A stretch of DNA of 64,000 nucleotides from Pedobacter sp. BMA (GCF_001027745.1 NZ_LECU01000001.1:434001-498000); one strand, 5' to 3'. Shown: positions 8,476 to 18,922, numbered from the stretch's first letter. Translations and numbers: made by a program. Notes: generated from the sequence alone by a model not told the origin.

Positions 8476-8500
8476 AAAAAAGCCTCCACTGCAGAGAGGC
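8476..8500 (-). terminator. intrinsic terminator after DUF5017 gene
   Basis: On the minus strand the arms GCCTC and GAGGC enclose TCTGCAGTG and are followed by six T residues. A related arm with CTGCAG lies just upstream at 8509-8522. It ends the susC-susD-DUF5017 transcript about 30 nt after the stop at 8532. Confidence 0.65.
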
Positions 8501-8531
8501 CAAAAACCGCTGCAGGGAGGCCGGACGTTAA

Positions 8532-9461
8532 TTATTGGGTAATTTTTATATAAAAGTTTTTACTGCCAGCTTTTGTATCATCCTTTGTATTGCTGTAATA
8601 GGCAAAGGTGGATTTATAAGTACCTACGGCGGCATACTTATATTCGTAATAAGTAACGGCAGCACTTACCAGGTTTTTAACTGTTGCAGTAGGAATATCC
8701 TGCGTTATTCTTCCTACATAAAGGGGTTTGGTAACGATCCAGCTTGTGTTAGTCGCTGCTGTGGCGGCACCACCAACAATGGTTAATGCACTACTGGTCG
8801 CGGTCCAACGGGCTGAAGCTGGCGTCCACACATTGCCATATCTGGTCCAGTATGACGCATCGTTAGCCAGGTTACTCAGCACATAATTGAAATCACTTCC
8901 AATATTGGTCAGACTGTAGTTGCTGATTACCCAGGTACGTTGTGTTGAACCCGTTACACCAGAATATTTGAAAGCAAGGTATAGCACATCATCAGCACTG
9001 CTTACTAAATCAGTTACATCTACATTTCCGGTACTCACTGCCGTAGCACTTGTTGCCAGCGTGGTACGTGAAGTAATGTCGGTCCAGTTTGCGTTCACAA
9101 CTGTAGCAGAATCTAAGCTTGGAAGGTTTTTAATGGCCAGTACTTTGAAAGTATTAGCCTGGGTCCCGAATTGCATGGTTGTGCTGAAGGTTAAGATTAA
9201 TTTACCTAAAGCCGATGTCCGGTTTCTGTTATCGTAATTGTTTCCAACAATGCCTGAATAGTGCGTGATGTTATCTGCGTAACCGGATACATCGAATTTG
9301 CATGTATCCCCCAACTTGAATACCAGCGTATCACCGATAGTGCTTCTCATATTTCTTACCGTAAAATCAACAGTTGGGGCCTCTGCAGTAATTTCCTTCT
9401 TGCAAGCCATTATGATCATGCTCAACAAAAAGCTTATATATAATATTTTTTTCATATCCAT
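8532..9461 (-). CDS. DUF5017-like surface lipoprotein of a SusCD locus
   Basis: This 309-residue lipoprotein (lipobox M-I-M-A-C, Cys20, followed by KKEIT) has a beta-rich body. The N-terminal stretch VDFTV...GDTLVFKLGDTCKFDVSGYADNI resembles a PKD/Ig-like domain, and WTDIT and YLAFKYSG resemble the choice-of-anchor/DUF5017 proteins encoded behind SusC/SusD pairs. It begins only 5 nt after the susD stop, so it belongs to the same operon. It likely sits on the cell surface and may help bind the same glycan, as SusE/SusF-type proteins do. The family assignment is from memory of the motif pattern, not a search. Confidence 0.7.
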   Translation of the reverse strand: MDMKKILYISFLLSMIIMACKKEITAEAPTVDFTVRNMRSTIGDTLVFKLGDTCKFDVSGYADNITHYSGIVGNNYDNRNRTSALGKLILTFSTTMQFGTQANTFKVLAIKNLPSLDSATVVNANWTDITSRTTLATSATAVSTGNVDVTDLVSSADDVLYLAFKYSGVTGSTQRTWVISNYSLTNIGSDFNYVLSNLANDASYWTRYGNVWTPASARWTATSSALTIVGGAATAATNTSWIVTKPLYVGRITQDIPTATVKNLVSAAVTYYEYKYAAVGTYKSTFAYYSNTKDDTKAGSKNFYIKITQ

Positions 9462-9466
9462 TTTTA

Positions 9467-11368
9467 TTAATAGCCTGGATTCTGTTTTAATAATTTATTC
9501 AGGTTCATTTCGTAAGTTGGTTTTGGCAACAAAACATGTTTCTGCTCAACTGCTGCCAGGGCGCTTATCGCATTACTATTACCGCCTATCCCATTTGCTG
9601 TGGCATACACCCTAAAGTCAACCATATCATTGTAGAAGTTTCCCCAACGAACCAGGTCGTTTCTTCGCAGGCCTTCATAGCACAATTCACGCATACGCTC
9701 TAACTTCATCATATCAAGTAAGGCTGCCTGACTTAAGCCGCTGGCAAGCTGATATTCTGTACCGTTTGTGATCGTCGCTGTAGCAAGCGCAGCTGTACCG
9801 GTTGTTGGAGCAGCAATCGTTACGGTTGGCGCGCTGGTATAATATGGACCTGAAGTTGTTAGTGTACCTCTGCTAGATAGTCGAATGCCAGTTACCACAC
9901 CTGCTGTGGATACTACGGCAGTAGCTGTAGCACCACTTCCTCCACCGCCGCTAATTGTTACTATCGGAGGAGTCGTTGCTGAATATCCTGTACCACCTCT
10001 GGTTACTGTGATATCTTTAACAATGTTACCATACATCGTACCATATGCACGTCTGCGCACCGTTTCGATATCAGCTTTAGCGGTTGCCAGATCGGGTGTT
10101 GCCTTTAAGATATTTGCTTCTGCACGCATTAATAACAAATCAGCATACCGAAGTGCAGGCCAGTTTGCGCCATAAAACCCACTATTTCTTTGTTCAAATG
10201 GTGCATATTCCCTCCTAAATTTGCCACAGCGCAATTGCCATAAATTAATAATTGCCGCGGTAGATCTGGCTTCAGCTCCGTTTACGATTGAGTAGGTGTA
10301 AGTAAAATCAGCACAGTTCCAGTCCCGTCGGGTATCCAATGATGCTTTTAATTGGAGTGTACTTGTTGGAATGGCTTCATAGCTATCAAATAATTTTCGC
10401 GATGCCCAAACCCAGGCAGCTGAACTATAGGAATATAAAGGAGTAACATTTGTCGATATCGCAGATGTAATTCCAACAAAATTTCCGATGTCATTTCCAG
10501 TTTTGATATTAGCGCCCGCCGCACCACCAAATGAACCCCATTCGAGAATATCTTCTTTGATATCATACTTATCCTGAAAAAGATTGATGAATACCTGTTT
10601 ATAATCTGGATTTAACTGGTGTAATCCTGAATTAACCACCTTGTTTGCATAAGTCACTACATCTTCATATTTGCTCGTATCTTTGATTGGGTAGCCTGCC
10701 CAATACAAATAAACTTTTGCCAGCATGGTCTGCACTGCTGTGATGGTTACCACATCATTATAACCAAGTGAAGCTGAGGTTCTCCCTGCCAGTAAAGTTT
10801 CGGCCTCTTTCAAATCGGCTTCTATCTGCTGATAAATCGTCAACTGAGAAGCAGATGCTATATTCACTTCTTCTATACCTGGGCTATGCAAAATCAAAGG
10901 CACTTCACCAAAATTGATGGTGAGCAGAAAATAGTTATAGGCCCTCAAAAACAACGCTTGTCCTTTAATGTAACCTCTTTGGGCTTCATCCATTGTAGGC
11001 TTATTGATGTTATCGATCAGGTTATTCGCCAAATTAATGGCAATATAAGGCCCCTGCCACATGTCTGCCACACGGGTATGACCGGCATTCCAGTTGGCGT
11101 AATTCAAACCACGGTTATCGCCTGCTAACGATCGGTTGGTAAGCATTTCATCTGTTGTACTGTTAAAATTAAAGTGCTGTATCAAACCAAACATTTTACC
11201 ACTGCTCATTGTGCTATAAACCGCATTCAAAGCAGCTTGTAATTGAACCTGTGTATCATAATAATTCACAGTGGAATAGAAATCGTTTGGTGTTGTATCC
11301 AGATACTTTTTACAAGAAGTAGTGATGCTCAGCAACACTATCAGCATAAAACTATATATATATTTCAT
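9467..11368 (-). CDS. RagB/SusD family outer-membrane nutrient-uptake lipoprotein with glycine-rich insert
   Basis: SusD-type lipoproteins bind glycans at the cell surface and cap the SusC channel. This protein has a lipobox (S-I-T-T-S-C, Cys19), the usual N-terminal KKYLDTTPNDFYS, TPR-like helices, and the conserved C-terminus LERMRELCYEGLRRNDLVRWG. At 633 residues it is longer than typical. The excess is an insert near residues 449-534 with glycine- and threonine-rich beta repeats (GGTGYSATTPPIVTISGG..., then YYTSAPTVTIAAP), a pattern otherwise common in phage tail fibres and adhesins. It follows susC by 22 nt and precedes the DUF5017 gene by 5 nt. Confidence 0.93.
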   Translation of the reverse strand: MKYIYSFMLIVLLSITTSCKKYLDTTPNDFYSTVNYYDTQVQLQAALNAVYSTMSSGKMFGLIQHFNFNSTTDEMLTNRSLAGDNRGLNYANWNAGHTRVADMWQGPYIAINLANNLIDNINKPTMDEAQRGYIKGQALFLRAYNYFLLTINFGEVPLILHSPGIEEVNIASASQLTIYQQIEADLKEAETLLAGRTSASLGYNDVVTITAVQTMLAKVYLYWAGYPIKDTSKYEDVVTYANKVVNSGLHQLNPDYKQVFINLFQDKYDIKEDILEWGSFGGAAGANIKTGNDIGNFVGITSAISTNVTPLYSYSSAAWVWASRKLFDSYEAIPTSTLQLKASLDTRRDWNCADFTYTYSIVNGAEARSTAAIINLWQLRCGKFRREYAPFEQRNSGFYGANWPALRYADLLLMRAEANILKATPDLATAKADIETVRRRAYGTMYGNIVKDITVTRGGTGYSATTPPIVTISGGGGSGATATAVVSTAGVVTGIRLSSRGTLTTSGPYYTSAPTVTIAAPTTGTAALATATITNGTEYQLASGLSQAALLDMMKLERMRELCYEGLRRNDLVRWGNFYNDMVDFRVYATANGIGGNSNAISALAAVEQKHVLLPKPTYEMNLNKLLKQNPGY

Positions 11369-11390
11369 GTTATGTTCTGTTTAATCATTT

Positions 11391-14300
11391 TTAAAAAGTT
11401 GCATTTAAGCCGAATGTGATCACCCTGGCCTGAGGGTAAGTACCCCAATCGAAACCTGGTGTTAAAGTACTTTGCCTCGCTGAAGCTTCAGGATCCATGC
11501 CTGAATATCCTGTTAAAGTCAGTATATTTTGTGCAGACATATTTAGATTTAATGCAGATACCCCTATTTTACGGGTAATCTTCGGAGAAAAATTATAACC
11601 CAATCTCACTGTCTTCAATCTCAGATAAGACCCATCTTCAATTACTCTCGATGAATACTGAAAAGTTCCATACCCACCAGCCCTGAAATATTCATTAGTA
11701 GGGTTTGTCGGTGTCCAGCGATCAATAAATGTGGCGTACTGATTTAAAATACCATTTGGAGTTGCACCTTCAAAGTAATAACGGTTTGCGTTGATGATGT
11801 TATTACCATAACTCCATTGCAAAAACACGTTTAAATCCCAGTTTTTGTAGGTGAAATTATTACTGAAACCACCTGTGTGAATTGGCAGACCACGACCAAT
11901 AATAGTATAATCGTCAGCATTAACTGTCAAATCTCCGTTTAAGTCTTTGTATTTGATGTCGCCCGGAGCAATTCTATCCCTAGCCGAGCCATTTGTGGTA
12001 ACAGTAGGCTTTAGGACATACGTACCTGTAGGCGTTAGATCAAAGTCGCTGTATTGGTAATTTCCATCCCATACCAGCCCGTACATATCTCCAACTGAGC
12101 GGCCTTTCACTGAAATGTATGGAGACAAACTTGAATAATTTGTATCGAAGAACGTTCCTGATCCTGAAGTCAGAACACTGGTACCTTGAGTTAGTTCTAC
12201 AATTTGATTTTTATTAAATGAAATGTTAAAACTGCTTGTCCAGCTGAATGATTTCGTTTTGATATTCGTGGTGCTGATGGCAAACTCAAGCCCTTTATTT
12301 TCCAGGCTACCGATGTTTTTATATCCTCTTGCATTTGGTATTCCTGAAGCATAAGGCAATAATGCATTTAACAAAAGGTCGTCTGTGTTTCTTTTATAAA
12401 CGTCCACTGTAACTTCGATTCTTTTTTTCAGGAAACTTAAATCCAGTCCAATATCTGTTTGCCTGCTTGTTTCCCACTTTAAATCCGGATTAGCTGCTGC
12501 AGTAATTAAGAAACCCGCCTGAGGTGCAAGCGCATTGTATGAATACCAATATTCTACATTGGTAAGATTTGCCTGAGACACGTAAGCGAAGTCTGTAACG
12601 CGGTTATTACCAGATTCACCATAACCTACCCGAAGTTTGCCTTCAGATAACCATTTCGCATTTTTCAGGAATTTTTCCTCTCCAAATTTCCATGCCGCGG
12701 AAGCCGACGGGAAATAACCCCAACGGTTACCTGGTGCAAATTTAGATGAACCATCTGCGCGGTAACTGGCGGCAAACAGGTATCGTCCTTTGTAATCATA
12801 ATTTGCACGTGCAAGGAATGACTGCAATTTCCAGGTCGAAGATGATGAAGTAATGGAAGTATTGGCTGCTGCGGTCATGTCAAGTGCATTAAGCCCCAGC
12901 GACTCATCTGTAATTTGTTTTGCAGTAAATGAACGCGTAGAAGTTTTGCTGGATTGCGTGTTGTAGCCTACCAGAAAAGAAACATTATGTTTTTTAGCAA
13001 ATGTATTTTTGTAATTTAATGTATTATCATTTACCAGGTTAAAGGTTTTCACATTTCCTATTGTCCCATTAGGGCCGTTTGAGAAGTACCGGCTTCCTGA
13101 CTGTGTATTTGAATTGTTGAATATATTAGATTCAACATTACTATTGTTGAAACCTGCTGAAATTCTTAATTTCAGTTTCGGGGTGATGAAATAGTCTGCA
13201 TAGCCATTGGTTTGTGCGGCTGTATTTTTGGTTTTCGTTTGCTGATTGGTCAGGTTTAATAGTGGGTTAACACGATAATCCTGAGCACCGTTATCATCAT
13301 TTTCAGGATCGTACAATATATTTAACAAGTCATCACCACTGAGTCCACTTCCTATAGCCGTGGTGGGACGGTATCCCCAAACCGAGTAAAGAAAATTCGA
13401 AGACGCGTATTGTTGGTTGATGTTTAACTGCAATCCAGTTGATTCAGAATAAGAATAATTAGTATTCACTCCAACCTTTATTTTCTTAGAGATGTTCTGA
13501 TCCAGTACCAGGCGGCCCTGATAACGCTTAAATCCGCCAAATTTTACGCTACCTTTCTGATCATTATAATTCAGTGATAGCGCATAGGTCGTTTTATCTG
13601 CACCTCCCCTGATGGCGAGGTCATGATTTTGGTTCTTACCTATCTGATAAATATAATCCTGGAGATCGTAACTTTGTACGTTTTTGTAATCATCTAATGT
13701 AACCCCGACAGGGAGGTAAGTAGCAGCATTAGTTGGCTCACGTTCGATAATATACTTTACATAATCGTATGCATTCATCACCTCCATAGTTTTGGGCTTT
13801 TTCGTTAAACCATAGTAACTATTGTAGGTAATTTTTGGTGCGCCTGTTACACCTCTTTTTGTTGTGATGAGTATAACCCCATTTGAGCCTCTCGAACCAT
13901 AAATTGCGGTTGCCGATGCATCTTTTAGCACATCGATACTTTCAATATCGGATGGACTGATGGAATTGGCTTCAGAACTTTCTGACGGGAAACCATCAAT
14001 GACAAATAATGGTGAGTTGTCTTGTGTAATAGACCCTGCTCCACGGATCACGATGTCCGCTACAGTCCCTGGTTGTCCATCACCTAAAGAAACCTGTACC
14101 CCAGCCACGCGGCCAGCCAATGCCTGATCAAATGACTTTACAGGGGCTTTCTCAAAATCCCTCATATTAACAGAGCCAACAGAAACTGTTAAGTCGGCTC
14201 TTTTAGTAGTTCCATATCCTACCACAACTACATCACTCAATCCGGTAGAGCTCGACGCAAGGTTTACATTGATCACTGTTTTAATTCCTACCACAATACT

Positions 14301-14591
14301 TTGCGATACATAACCCACATAATTAAATACCAACTGATCAGTTGGCATTGCCGAAATTTTATACTTTCCATTGGCATCGGTTTGCACGGCTGTTTTGGTT
14401 CCCTTCACCGATACAGACACCCCCGGAATGCCGGTTTTTCCTTCATCGATTACTACCCCGCTAATGCTCTTCGTCTGCGCGAAAGCCGCGGCACTGTTCA
14501 ATAATAACAAGGCTATCCAGATCAGGATTTTCTGATGTGCAAAGTAATGCATCAGTCCCCGCTGTTTGGCCATCAAGTAAATTTTACTCAT
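11391..14591 (-). CDS. SusC/RagA family TonB-linked outer-membrane transporter
   Basis: This is a 1066-residue TonB-dependent glycan importer. After a signal peptide ending near AAAFAQ (residue 39) comes a carboxypeptidase-D-regulatory-like domain (about 42-120), then the motif DVVVVGYGTTKRADLT. The plug domain contains GRVAGVQV, PLFVIDG and SIDVLKDASATAIYGSRGSNGVILITTKRG, and the C-terminal barrel ends in aromatic F. There is no STN domain, so control by the ECF sigma factor next to the locus is unlikely. The divergent hybrid two-component regulator at 14805 is the more likely controller. ATG at 14591 is used; a later in-frame ATG (residue 7 or 14) is also possible. Confidence 0.96.
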   Translation of the reverse strand: MSKIYLMAKQRGLMHYFAHQKILIWIALLLLNSAAAFAQTKSISGVVIDEGKTGIPGVSVSVKGTKTAVQTDANGKYKISAMPTDQLVFNYVGYVSQSIVVGIKTVINVNLASSSTGLSDVVVVGYGTTKRADLTVSVGSVNMRDFEKAPVKSFDQALAGRVAGVQVSLGDGQPGTVADIVIRGAGSITQDNSPLFVIDGFPSESSEANSISPSDIESIDVLKDASATAIYGSRGSNGVILITTKRGVTGAPKITYNSYYGLTKKPKTMEVMNAYDYVKYIIEREPTNAATYLPVGVTLDDYKNVQSYDLQDYIYQIGKNQNHDLAIRGGADKTTYALSLNYNDQKGSVKFGGFKRYQGRLVLDQNISKKIKVGVNTNYSYSESTGLQLNINQQYASSNFLYSVWGYRPTTAIGSGLSGDDLLNILYDPENDDNGAQDYRVNPLLNLTNQQTKTKNTAAQTNGYADYFITPKLKLRISAGFNNSNVESNIFNNSNTQSGSRYFSNGPNGTIGNVKTFNLVNDNTLNYKNTFAKKHNVSFLVGYNTQSSKTSTRSFTAKQITDESLGLNALDMTAAANTSITSSSSTWKLQSFLARANYDYKGRYLFAASYRADGSSKFAPGNRWGYFPSASAAWKFGEEKFLKNAKWLSEGKLRVGYGESGNNRVTDFAYVSQANLTNVEYWYSYNALAPQAGFLITAAANPDLKWETSRQTDIGLDLSFLKKRIEVTVDVYKRNTDDLLLNALLPYASGIPNARGYKNIGSLENKGLEFAISTTNIKTKSFSWTSSFNISFNKNQIVELTQGTSVLTSGSGTFFDTNYSSLSPYISVKGRSVGDMYGLVWDGNYQYSDFDLTPTGTYVLKPTVTTNGSARDRIAPGDIKYKDLNGDLTVNADDYTIIGRGLPIHTGGFSNNFTYKNWDLNVFLQWSYGNNIINANRYYFEGATPNGILNQYATFIDRWTPTNPTNEYFRAGGYGTFQYSSRVIEDGSYLRLKTVRLGYNFSPKITRKIGVSALNLNMSAQNILTLTGYSGMDPEASARQSTLTPGFDWGTYPQARVITFGLNATF

Positions 14592-14710
14592 AGTTTGTTT
14601 GTTTTGTTTGGTTAAATTGTTTGCTTTCCTAATCAGCCTGGTTCAGAATGGCTGATCTAAAAGCAAACTTACTGGCACTTTCCCATCCACTTGGGGTAAT
14701 TTTCAAACTA

Positions 14711-14745
14711 AAAGGGGTGAAAATCCTAAATCTCTCGTGAAAAAT
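14711..14745. promoter_or_regulatory. candidate operator for the hybrid two-component regulator (site 1)
   Basis: In the 213-bp divergent region between susC and the hybrid regulator, AAAGGGGTGAAAATCC is followed 20 bp later by CGTGAAAAAT, a direct repeat on one face of the helix. Similar sites occur at 22084 and 23425. A separate inverted repeat, CCCTA-TTTTAG-TAGGG, lies at 14755-14771, closer to the regulator gene. Assignment to the regulator is inferred. Confidence 0.45.
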
Positions 14746-14804
14746 ACATTTTAACCCTATTTTAGTAGGGATAACAAGACATCCAAACAACAAAACCACC
14801 ATTC

Positions 14805-17800
14805 ATGAATTGTAGATTACTAACCTGTCTGCTCTCTTCTTTCTTAATGTTCTGCCTGAACAGTGCTGCCCAACAAACCATATCGTTTGATCACCTCGGT
14901 GTGGAAAAAGGACTGTCGCAGAGTTCTGTGATCTCCATCGCACAAGACCAGCAGGGATTCATGTGGCTCGGCACCCGCCTTGGCTTAAACCGTTATGATG
15001 GGTATCGTTTTAAGGTATACCAGCACGACGAGAAAGACCCTGAATCCATTTCCAATAACTACATCACAGCCTTATATACCGACAGCCGGAAAACGCTTTG
15101 GATAGGTACCATTTCAGGCCTCAACATTTATCACCCGGAGAACGATCATTTTGAGCAGGTACTTAATGATTCAAAAAAAGCAAATACGCTAAAGGGAATC
15201 AGCATTAATTGCATCACTGAGGATAGAAAGGGAAATATCTGGATCGGCACACAGCAAGGCGTGTTCCTGTTTAAAGACGGCAATCCACTCCACCTGACGA
15301 GGTATTTTAATCCATCACAACCGAAACCAGCAATTAATGCAAAGGCAATCAAAGAAGATCACCTGGGCAACATCTGGGTAGGTACGGCTAGTGGCCTGTT
15401 TTGTCTGGTTCCCCATGACCAAAAGTTCAGTATGGTCAGTTATCTGGCTAACGGCAAGGCCGGAAGTATCAGCGATAATAACATTACCTCCATTCTGGAA
15501 GACCACACAAACAGGCTTTGGGTGGGGACACAAAGAAATGGTTTAAATTTGTGGAACAGCAGTACCGCTACCTTTAGTATATTCAACCACTCAGCCGCCG
15601 ATTCGCATTCGCTGGTGAACAATACCATCAGAAGCCTGGAGCTTGATGATCAGGGCCGGTTATGGGTTGGAACGCTCGATGGCATCAGCATTCTAAATCA
15701 GCAGGGTTCCTTTACCAATCTTCAATACGAGCCCGACAATAAAAGCAGCCTGAATCAAAACTCCATTTACAAGTTATACAAAGATAAAAACGGTTCGATG
15801 TGGGTAGGTACGTATTTTGGAGGCGTAAACATCAATTACCCCTATCACACCTCATTTAAAATTTACCAGCGAAGCAATGGCAAATCAAGTATCAACAACA
15901 ATGTGATCAGCGGTTTCGCAGAAGACAATCAGAAAAACCTCTGGATAGGAACCGAAGGTGGTGGATTAAACTTTTATAACCACATCAGCCAGCAGTACGT
16001 CGCCTTCCTGAGTACAGGGGCCTCAGGTGCACTGCGATCAAACCTGATCAAGAAAATTTTCTACGACCGAAATGGCACCCTATGGGTGGGTACACATTCG
16101 GGTGGATTAAGTTGCTATGACCCGAAATCGGCTTCCTTCAGGCATTTTGACCTGGGCAGTGAAACAGAGACAAATCTCCTTGATGAAATTGTATCTATTG
16201 ACGAGGATCAACACGGGCGACTTTGGGTGGCGACACAGCGGAACGGGATTAAAATATCAAATACCGCTAAAACTTCATTTTTAAATTACGCTTTACCTGC
16301 GGCGTTTCCAAAAGCGGCAAAGGTGAAATATATGATCATCAATGACCGGGTATATTTCGGAACCACCTATGGCCTTTTTATCCTGAATCCATTGCGCAAT
16401 GAATTTTATAGCATTAACGATCCGCAAACCAAAGAGCGGATCAATTTCTTTGTTAATTGTTTGCTCGAAACCAAAAAAGGGGAAATTTATATCGGCACCA
16501 ACCATATGGGCATGATAAAATATGACCAGCTACATAACCGCATCATCCGTTACACCAAAAAAAGCGGGTTACCAAATGATGATGTTTTCGGACTGATGGA
16601 GGATGAAAAAGGCAATATCTGGATTGGTACAGCTAATGGTCTTTCTATGCTGGATCAGCAAAGCCAGAGCTTTAAAAACTACACCATTTCTGATGGCCTG
16701 CCTGGCAACGAATTTAACAGCAACGCTTTTTTCAGAAAAAGTGATGGTGAAATGTTATTTGGTGGTTATAATGGCTTCGTTGGTTTTTATCCGGATAAGA
16801 TTCAAACCAACACTCAGGCATCTGAAATGACTTTCACTGATCTGATCCTGGATAATCAACCGGTTAAAATAAACGGAGAAGACCTGCTGTTGGAGAAAAA
16901 TATTGTTCAGACCAAAAAACTGGTTTTGGGGAACGATCAGAATACTTTTACCCTCGACTTTGCCTTACTGAACTTCATTAAACCGGAAAAAAACCAATAC
17001 CTGTATAAACTGGAGGGCTTTGAAAAAAAGTGGAACCGCGGAAACATCCCCTCGGTTACCTATACCAATTTGCCCACCGGAAATTACCGTTTCCTGGTTA
17101 AAGGCATTAACAATGATGGCATCTACAGCTCCAATATGCTCAATATGGACATCAGGATTAAGCCTCCCTTTTACAGTACCTGGTGGGCTTACCTGTTTTA
17201 TGTGCTGGTGGCCGCCCTCATTGTTGCATTGCTTCTACGCTATATTTTCCTCAAAGCCATCTTGTTCAAGGAAAAGGAAATCAGCGCACATAAACTCGAG
17301 TTCTTCACCAACATTTCGCATGAAATCAGAACTCCTTTAACGCTGATTTTAGGTCCGCTCGACAAACTGATAGAGGAAACACGCGATCAGTGGCAGTGGA
17401 ATAAGGAATTGCAGCCGATTAAAAATAATGCCGATCGCTTGATGCGCCTGGTAACGGAGCTTCTTGACTTCAGAAAAGCTGAAAGCGGTAAAATGCAGCT
17501 GGAAGTAAGTCCCGGTAATATTGTTCAGTTTACAAAGGAAATTTATCTCGCCTTCCGGGATCTGGCTGCCGAAAAAAAGATTGACTACAAGTTTGAGTGC
17601 GCAGAGAGCGATATAAAACTATATTTCGATCAGAAACAACTGGAGAAGGTATTGTACAACCTGCTATCGAATGCGATTAAATTCGGCCACGAAAATGGCA
17701 AAGTATTGGTAAGCCTGAAGCCGGAAAACGGAACAGTAGCCATCAATGTGTCTAACGAAGGCAAAGGCATTCCGCTCGATCAACAATCTAATTTATTTGA

Positions 17801-18863
17801 TACTTTTTACCAGGTAAATCCCGGATTGAATATTGGCACAGGAATAGGTTTGTCATTTTCCAAAACCATTGTTGAACTTCATCATGGTGAGATTAGCTTT
17901 GAGAGTACGCCAGAAACGATTGAAAAAACGGGCTTCACCCGTTTCACTGTACTGCTGAAAACAGGTAAGGATTTTTTCAAAGCAGAAGACCTTGTGGAAG
18001 ATGACCGCGAATATGAAGCCTTATCGGGCTATAGCTTCTCCCCTGTTCCGGTTAGCGAGGAAAGTTTTGATCAGGAAAGCGAACCGGATACAGACTTTAA
18101 AGAGCGTTTCACCATACTGCTTGTTGAAGACAATCAGGACATCCGTTTCTTTATCAAGAGTTACCTGAGTCAGGATTATGATGTGGTGGTTTGTGAGAAT
18201 GGCCGTCAGGGCTGGGAATATGCCATTGAGCAGATTCCCGATATTATCATCAGTGATGTGATGATGCCTGAGATGGATGGACTGACCCTGTGCAGCAAGC
18301 TGAAAACAGATGAACGCACCAGTCATATCCCAATTGTACTCCTTACCGCAAGGTCGGCCTATGTGCATCAGATCAGCGGATTGGAAACAGGCGCAGATGT
18401 GTACATGACCAAACCTTTTAACATCCGTTTGCTTAAAGTTCACCTTCAAAACCTCCTGGCTACACGCGAGAAAATCAAGAGTAAGTTTAGCAACGTAATG
18501 GTGCTTGAGCCTACGCATGTAGTCATCAGAAAGGCTGATGAAGATTTTTTAAATAAACTGATTGCTACCATAGAAGACAATATTGTTGAACAATTTGATG
18601 TTCCCTTCTTAGCAAAAAAGATGGGCATGAGCCAGCCGGTACTTTATAAAAAGCTTAGGGCACTTACCGGCATTTCTGTAAATGATTTTATAAAATCCAT
18701 CCGGTTGAAGCGCGCCGCACAGCTATTGGATTTAAAGTCGGGCAGTATTACCGACATTGCCTATTCTGTAGGTTTCAACGATAGAAAGTATTTCAGCGTG
18801 GAGTTTAAAAAGTTTTTCGGGGTGAGCCCGAGGGAATACCAGAGTGGAATGAGGCAGCAGTAG
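14805..18863 (+). CDS. hybrid two-component system sensor/regulator (HTCS, one-component fusion)
   Basis: This 1352-residue protein senses a glycan fragment in the periplasm and activates the locus directly. Order of parts: signal peptide (1-22); two-component propeller repeats (about 25-700, each with patterns like GFMWLGTRLGLNRYDG and GNIWIGT); Y_Y_Y domain (about 714-785); one membrane helix (about 793-815); HisKA with FFTNISHEIRTPL (His839); HATPase with NLLSNAIKF (about 952) and GTGIGLSFSK (about 1011); receiver domain with phospho-acceptor Asp1151 in ISDVMMPEMDG; and a C-terminal AraC-type helix-turn-helix ending near VGFNDRKYFSVEFKKFFGVSPREYQ. All catalytic residues are present. It is divergent from susC, as is usual for this class. 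Confidence 0.97.
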   Translation: MNCRLLTCLLSSFLMFCLNSAAQQTISFDHLGVEKGLSQSSVISIAQDQQGFMWLGTRLGLNRYDGYRFKVYQHDEKDPESISNNYITALYTDSRKTLWIGTISGLNIYHPENDHFEQVLNDSKKANTLKGISINCITEDRKGNIWIGTQQGVFLFKDGNPLHLTRYFNPSQPKPAINAKAIKEDHLGNIWVGTASGLFCLVPHDQKFSMVSYLANGKAGSISDNNITSILEDHTNRLWVGTQRNGLNLWNSSTATFSIFNHSAADSHSLVNNTIRSLELDDQGRLWVGTLDGISILNQQGSFTNLQYEPDNKSSLNQNSIYKLYKDKNGSMWVGTYFGGVNINYPYHTSFKIYQRSNGKSSINNNVISGFAEDNQKNLWIGTEGGGLNFYNHISQQYVAFLSTGASGALRSNLIKKIFYDRNGTLWVGTHSGGLSCYDPKSASFRHFDLGSETETNLLDEIVSIDEDQHGRLWVATQRNGIKISNTAKTSFLNYALPAAFPKAAKVKYMIINDRVYFGTTYGLFILNPLRNEFYSINDPQTKERINFFVNCLLETKKGEIYIGTNHMGMIKYDQLHNRIIRYTKKSGLPNDDVFGLMEDEKGNIWIGTANGLSMLDQQSQSFKNYTISDGLPGNEFNSNAFFRKSDGEMLFGGYNGFVGFYPDKIQTNTQASEMTFTDLILDNQPVKINGEDLLLEKNIVQTKKLVLGNDQNTFTLDFALLNFIKPEKNQYLYKLEGFEKKWNRGNIPSVTYTNLPTGNYRFLVKGINNDGIYSSNMLNMDIRIKPPFYSTWWAYLFYVLVAALIVALLLRYIFLKAILFKEKEISAHKLEFFTNISHEIRTPLTLILGPLDKLIEETRDQWQWNKELQPIKNNADRLMRLVTELLDFRKAESGKMQLEVSPGNIVQFTKEIYLAFRDLAAEKKIDYKFECAESDIKLYFDQKQLEKVLYNLLSNAIKFGHENGKVLVSLKPENGTVAINVSNEGKGIPLDQQSNLFDTFYQVNPGLNIGTGIGLSFSKTIVELHHGEISFESTPETIEKTGFTRFTVLLKTGKDFFKAEDLVEDDREYEALSGYSFSPVPVSEESFDQESEPDTDFKERFTILLVEDNQDIRFFIKSYLSQDYDVVVCENGRQGWEYAIEQIPDIIISDVMMPEMDGLTLCSKLKTDERTSHIPIVLLTARSAYVHQISGLETGADVYMTKPFNIRLLKVHLQNLLATREKIKSKFSNVMVLEPTHVVIRKADEDFLNKLIATIEDNIVEQFDVPFLAKKMGMSQPVLYKKLRALTGISVNDFIKSIRLKRAAQLLDLKSGSITDIAYSVGFNDRKYFSVEFKKFFGVSPREYQSGMRQQ

Positions 18864-18864
18864 A

Positions 18865-18908
18865 ATTTGAGATGTGAGATTTGAGAGATGAGAAGCGAGA
18901 TTTGAGAC
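18865..18908. repeat. degenerate GAGATTTGAGATG-type low-complexity repeat
   Basis: Repeats of GAGAT, TGTGAGAT, TTGAGAGAT and GCGAGATTTGAGA follow directly after the hybrid regulator stop. Similar degenerate purine-rich repeats (AGTATC type) occur in two other intergenic gaps of this window. No gene function is apparent. Confidence 0.5.
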
Positions 18909-18922
18909 CTGATGGTCGAATG

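Noticed and set aside
8509..8525. Second independent terminator behind the DUF5017 gene
   Set aside because: GGCCTCC-CTGCAG repeats the 5' arm of the real terminator but lacks a pairing 3' arm before its T-run.
18021..18518. 165-codon antisense frame inside the hybrid regulator
   Set aside because: It is fully antisense to conserved receiver and linker sequence, with no domain of its own.
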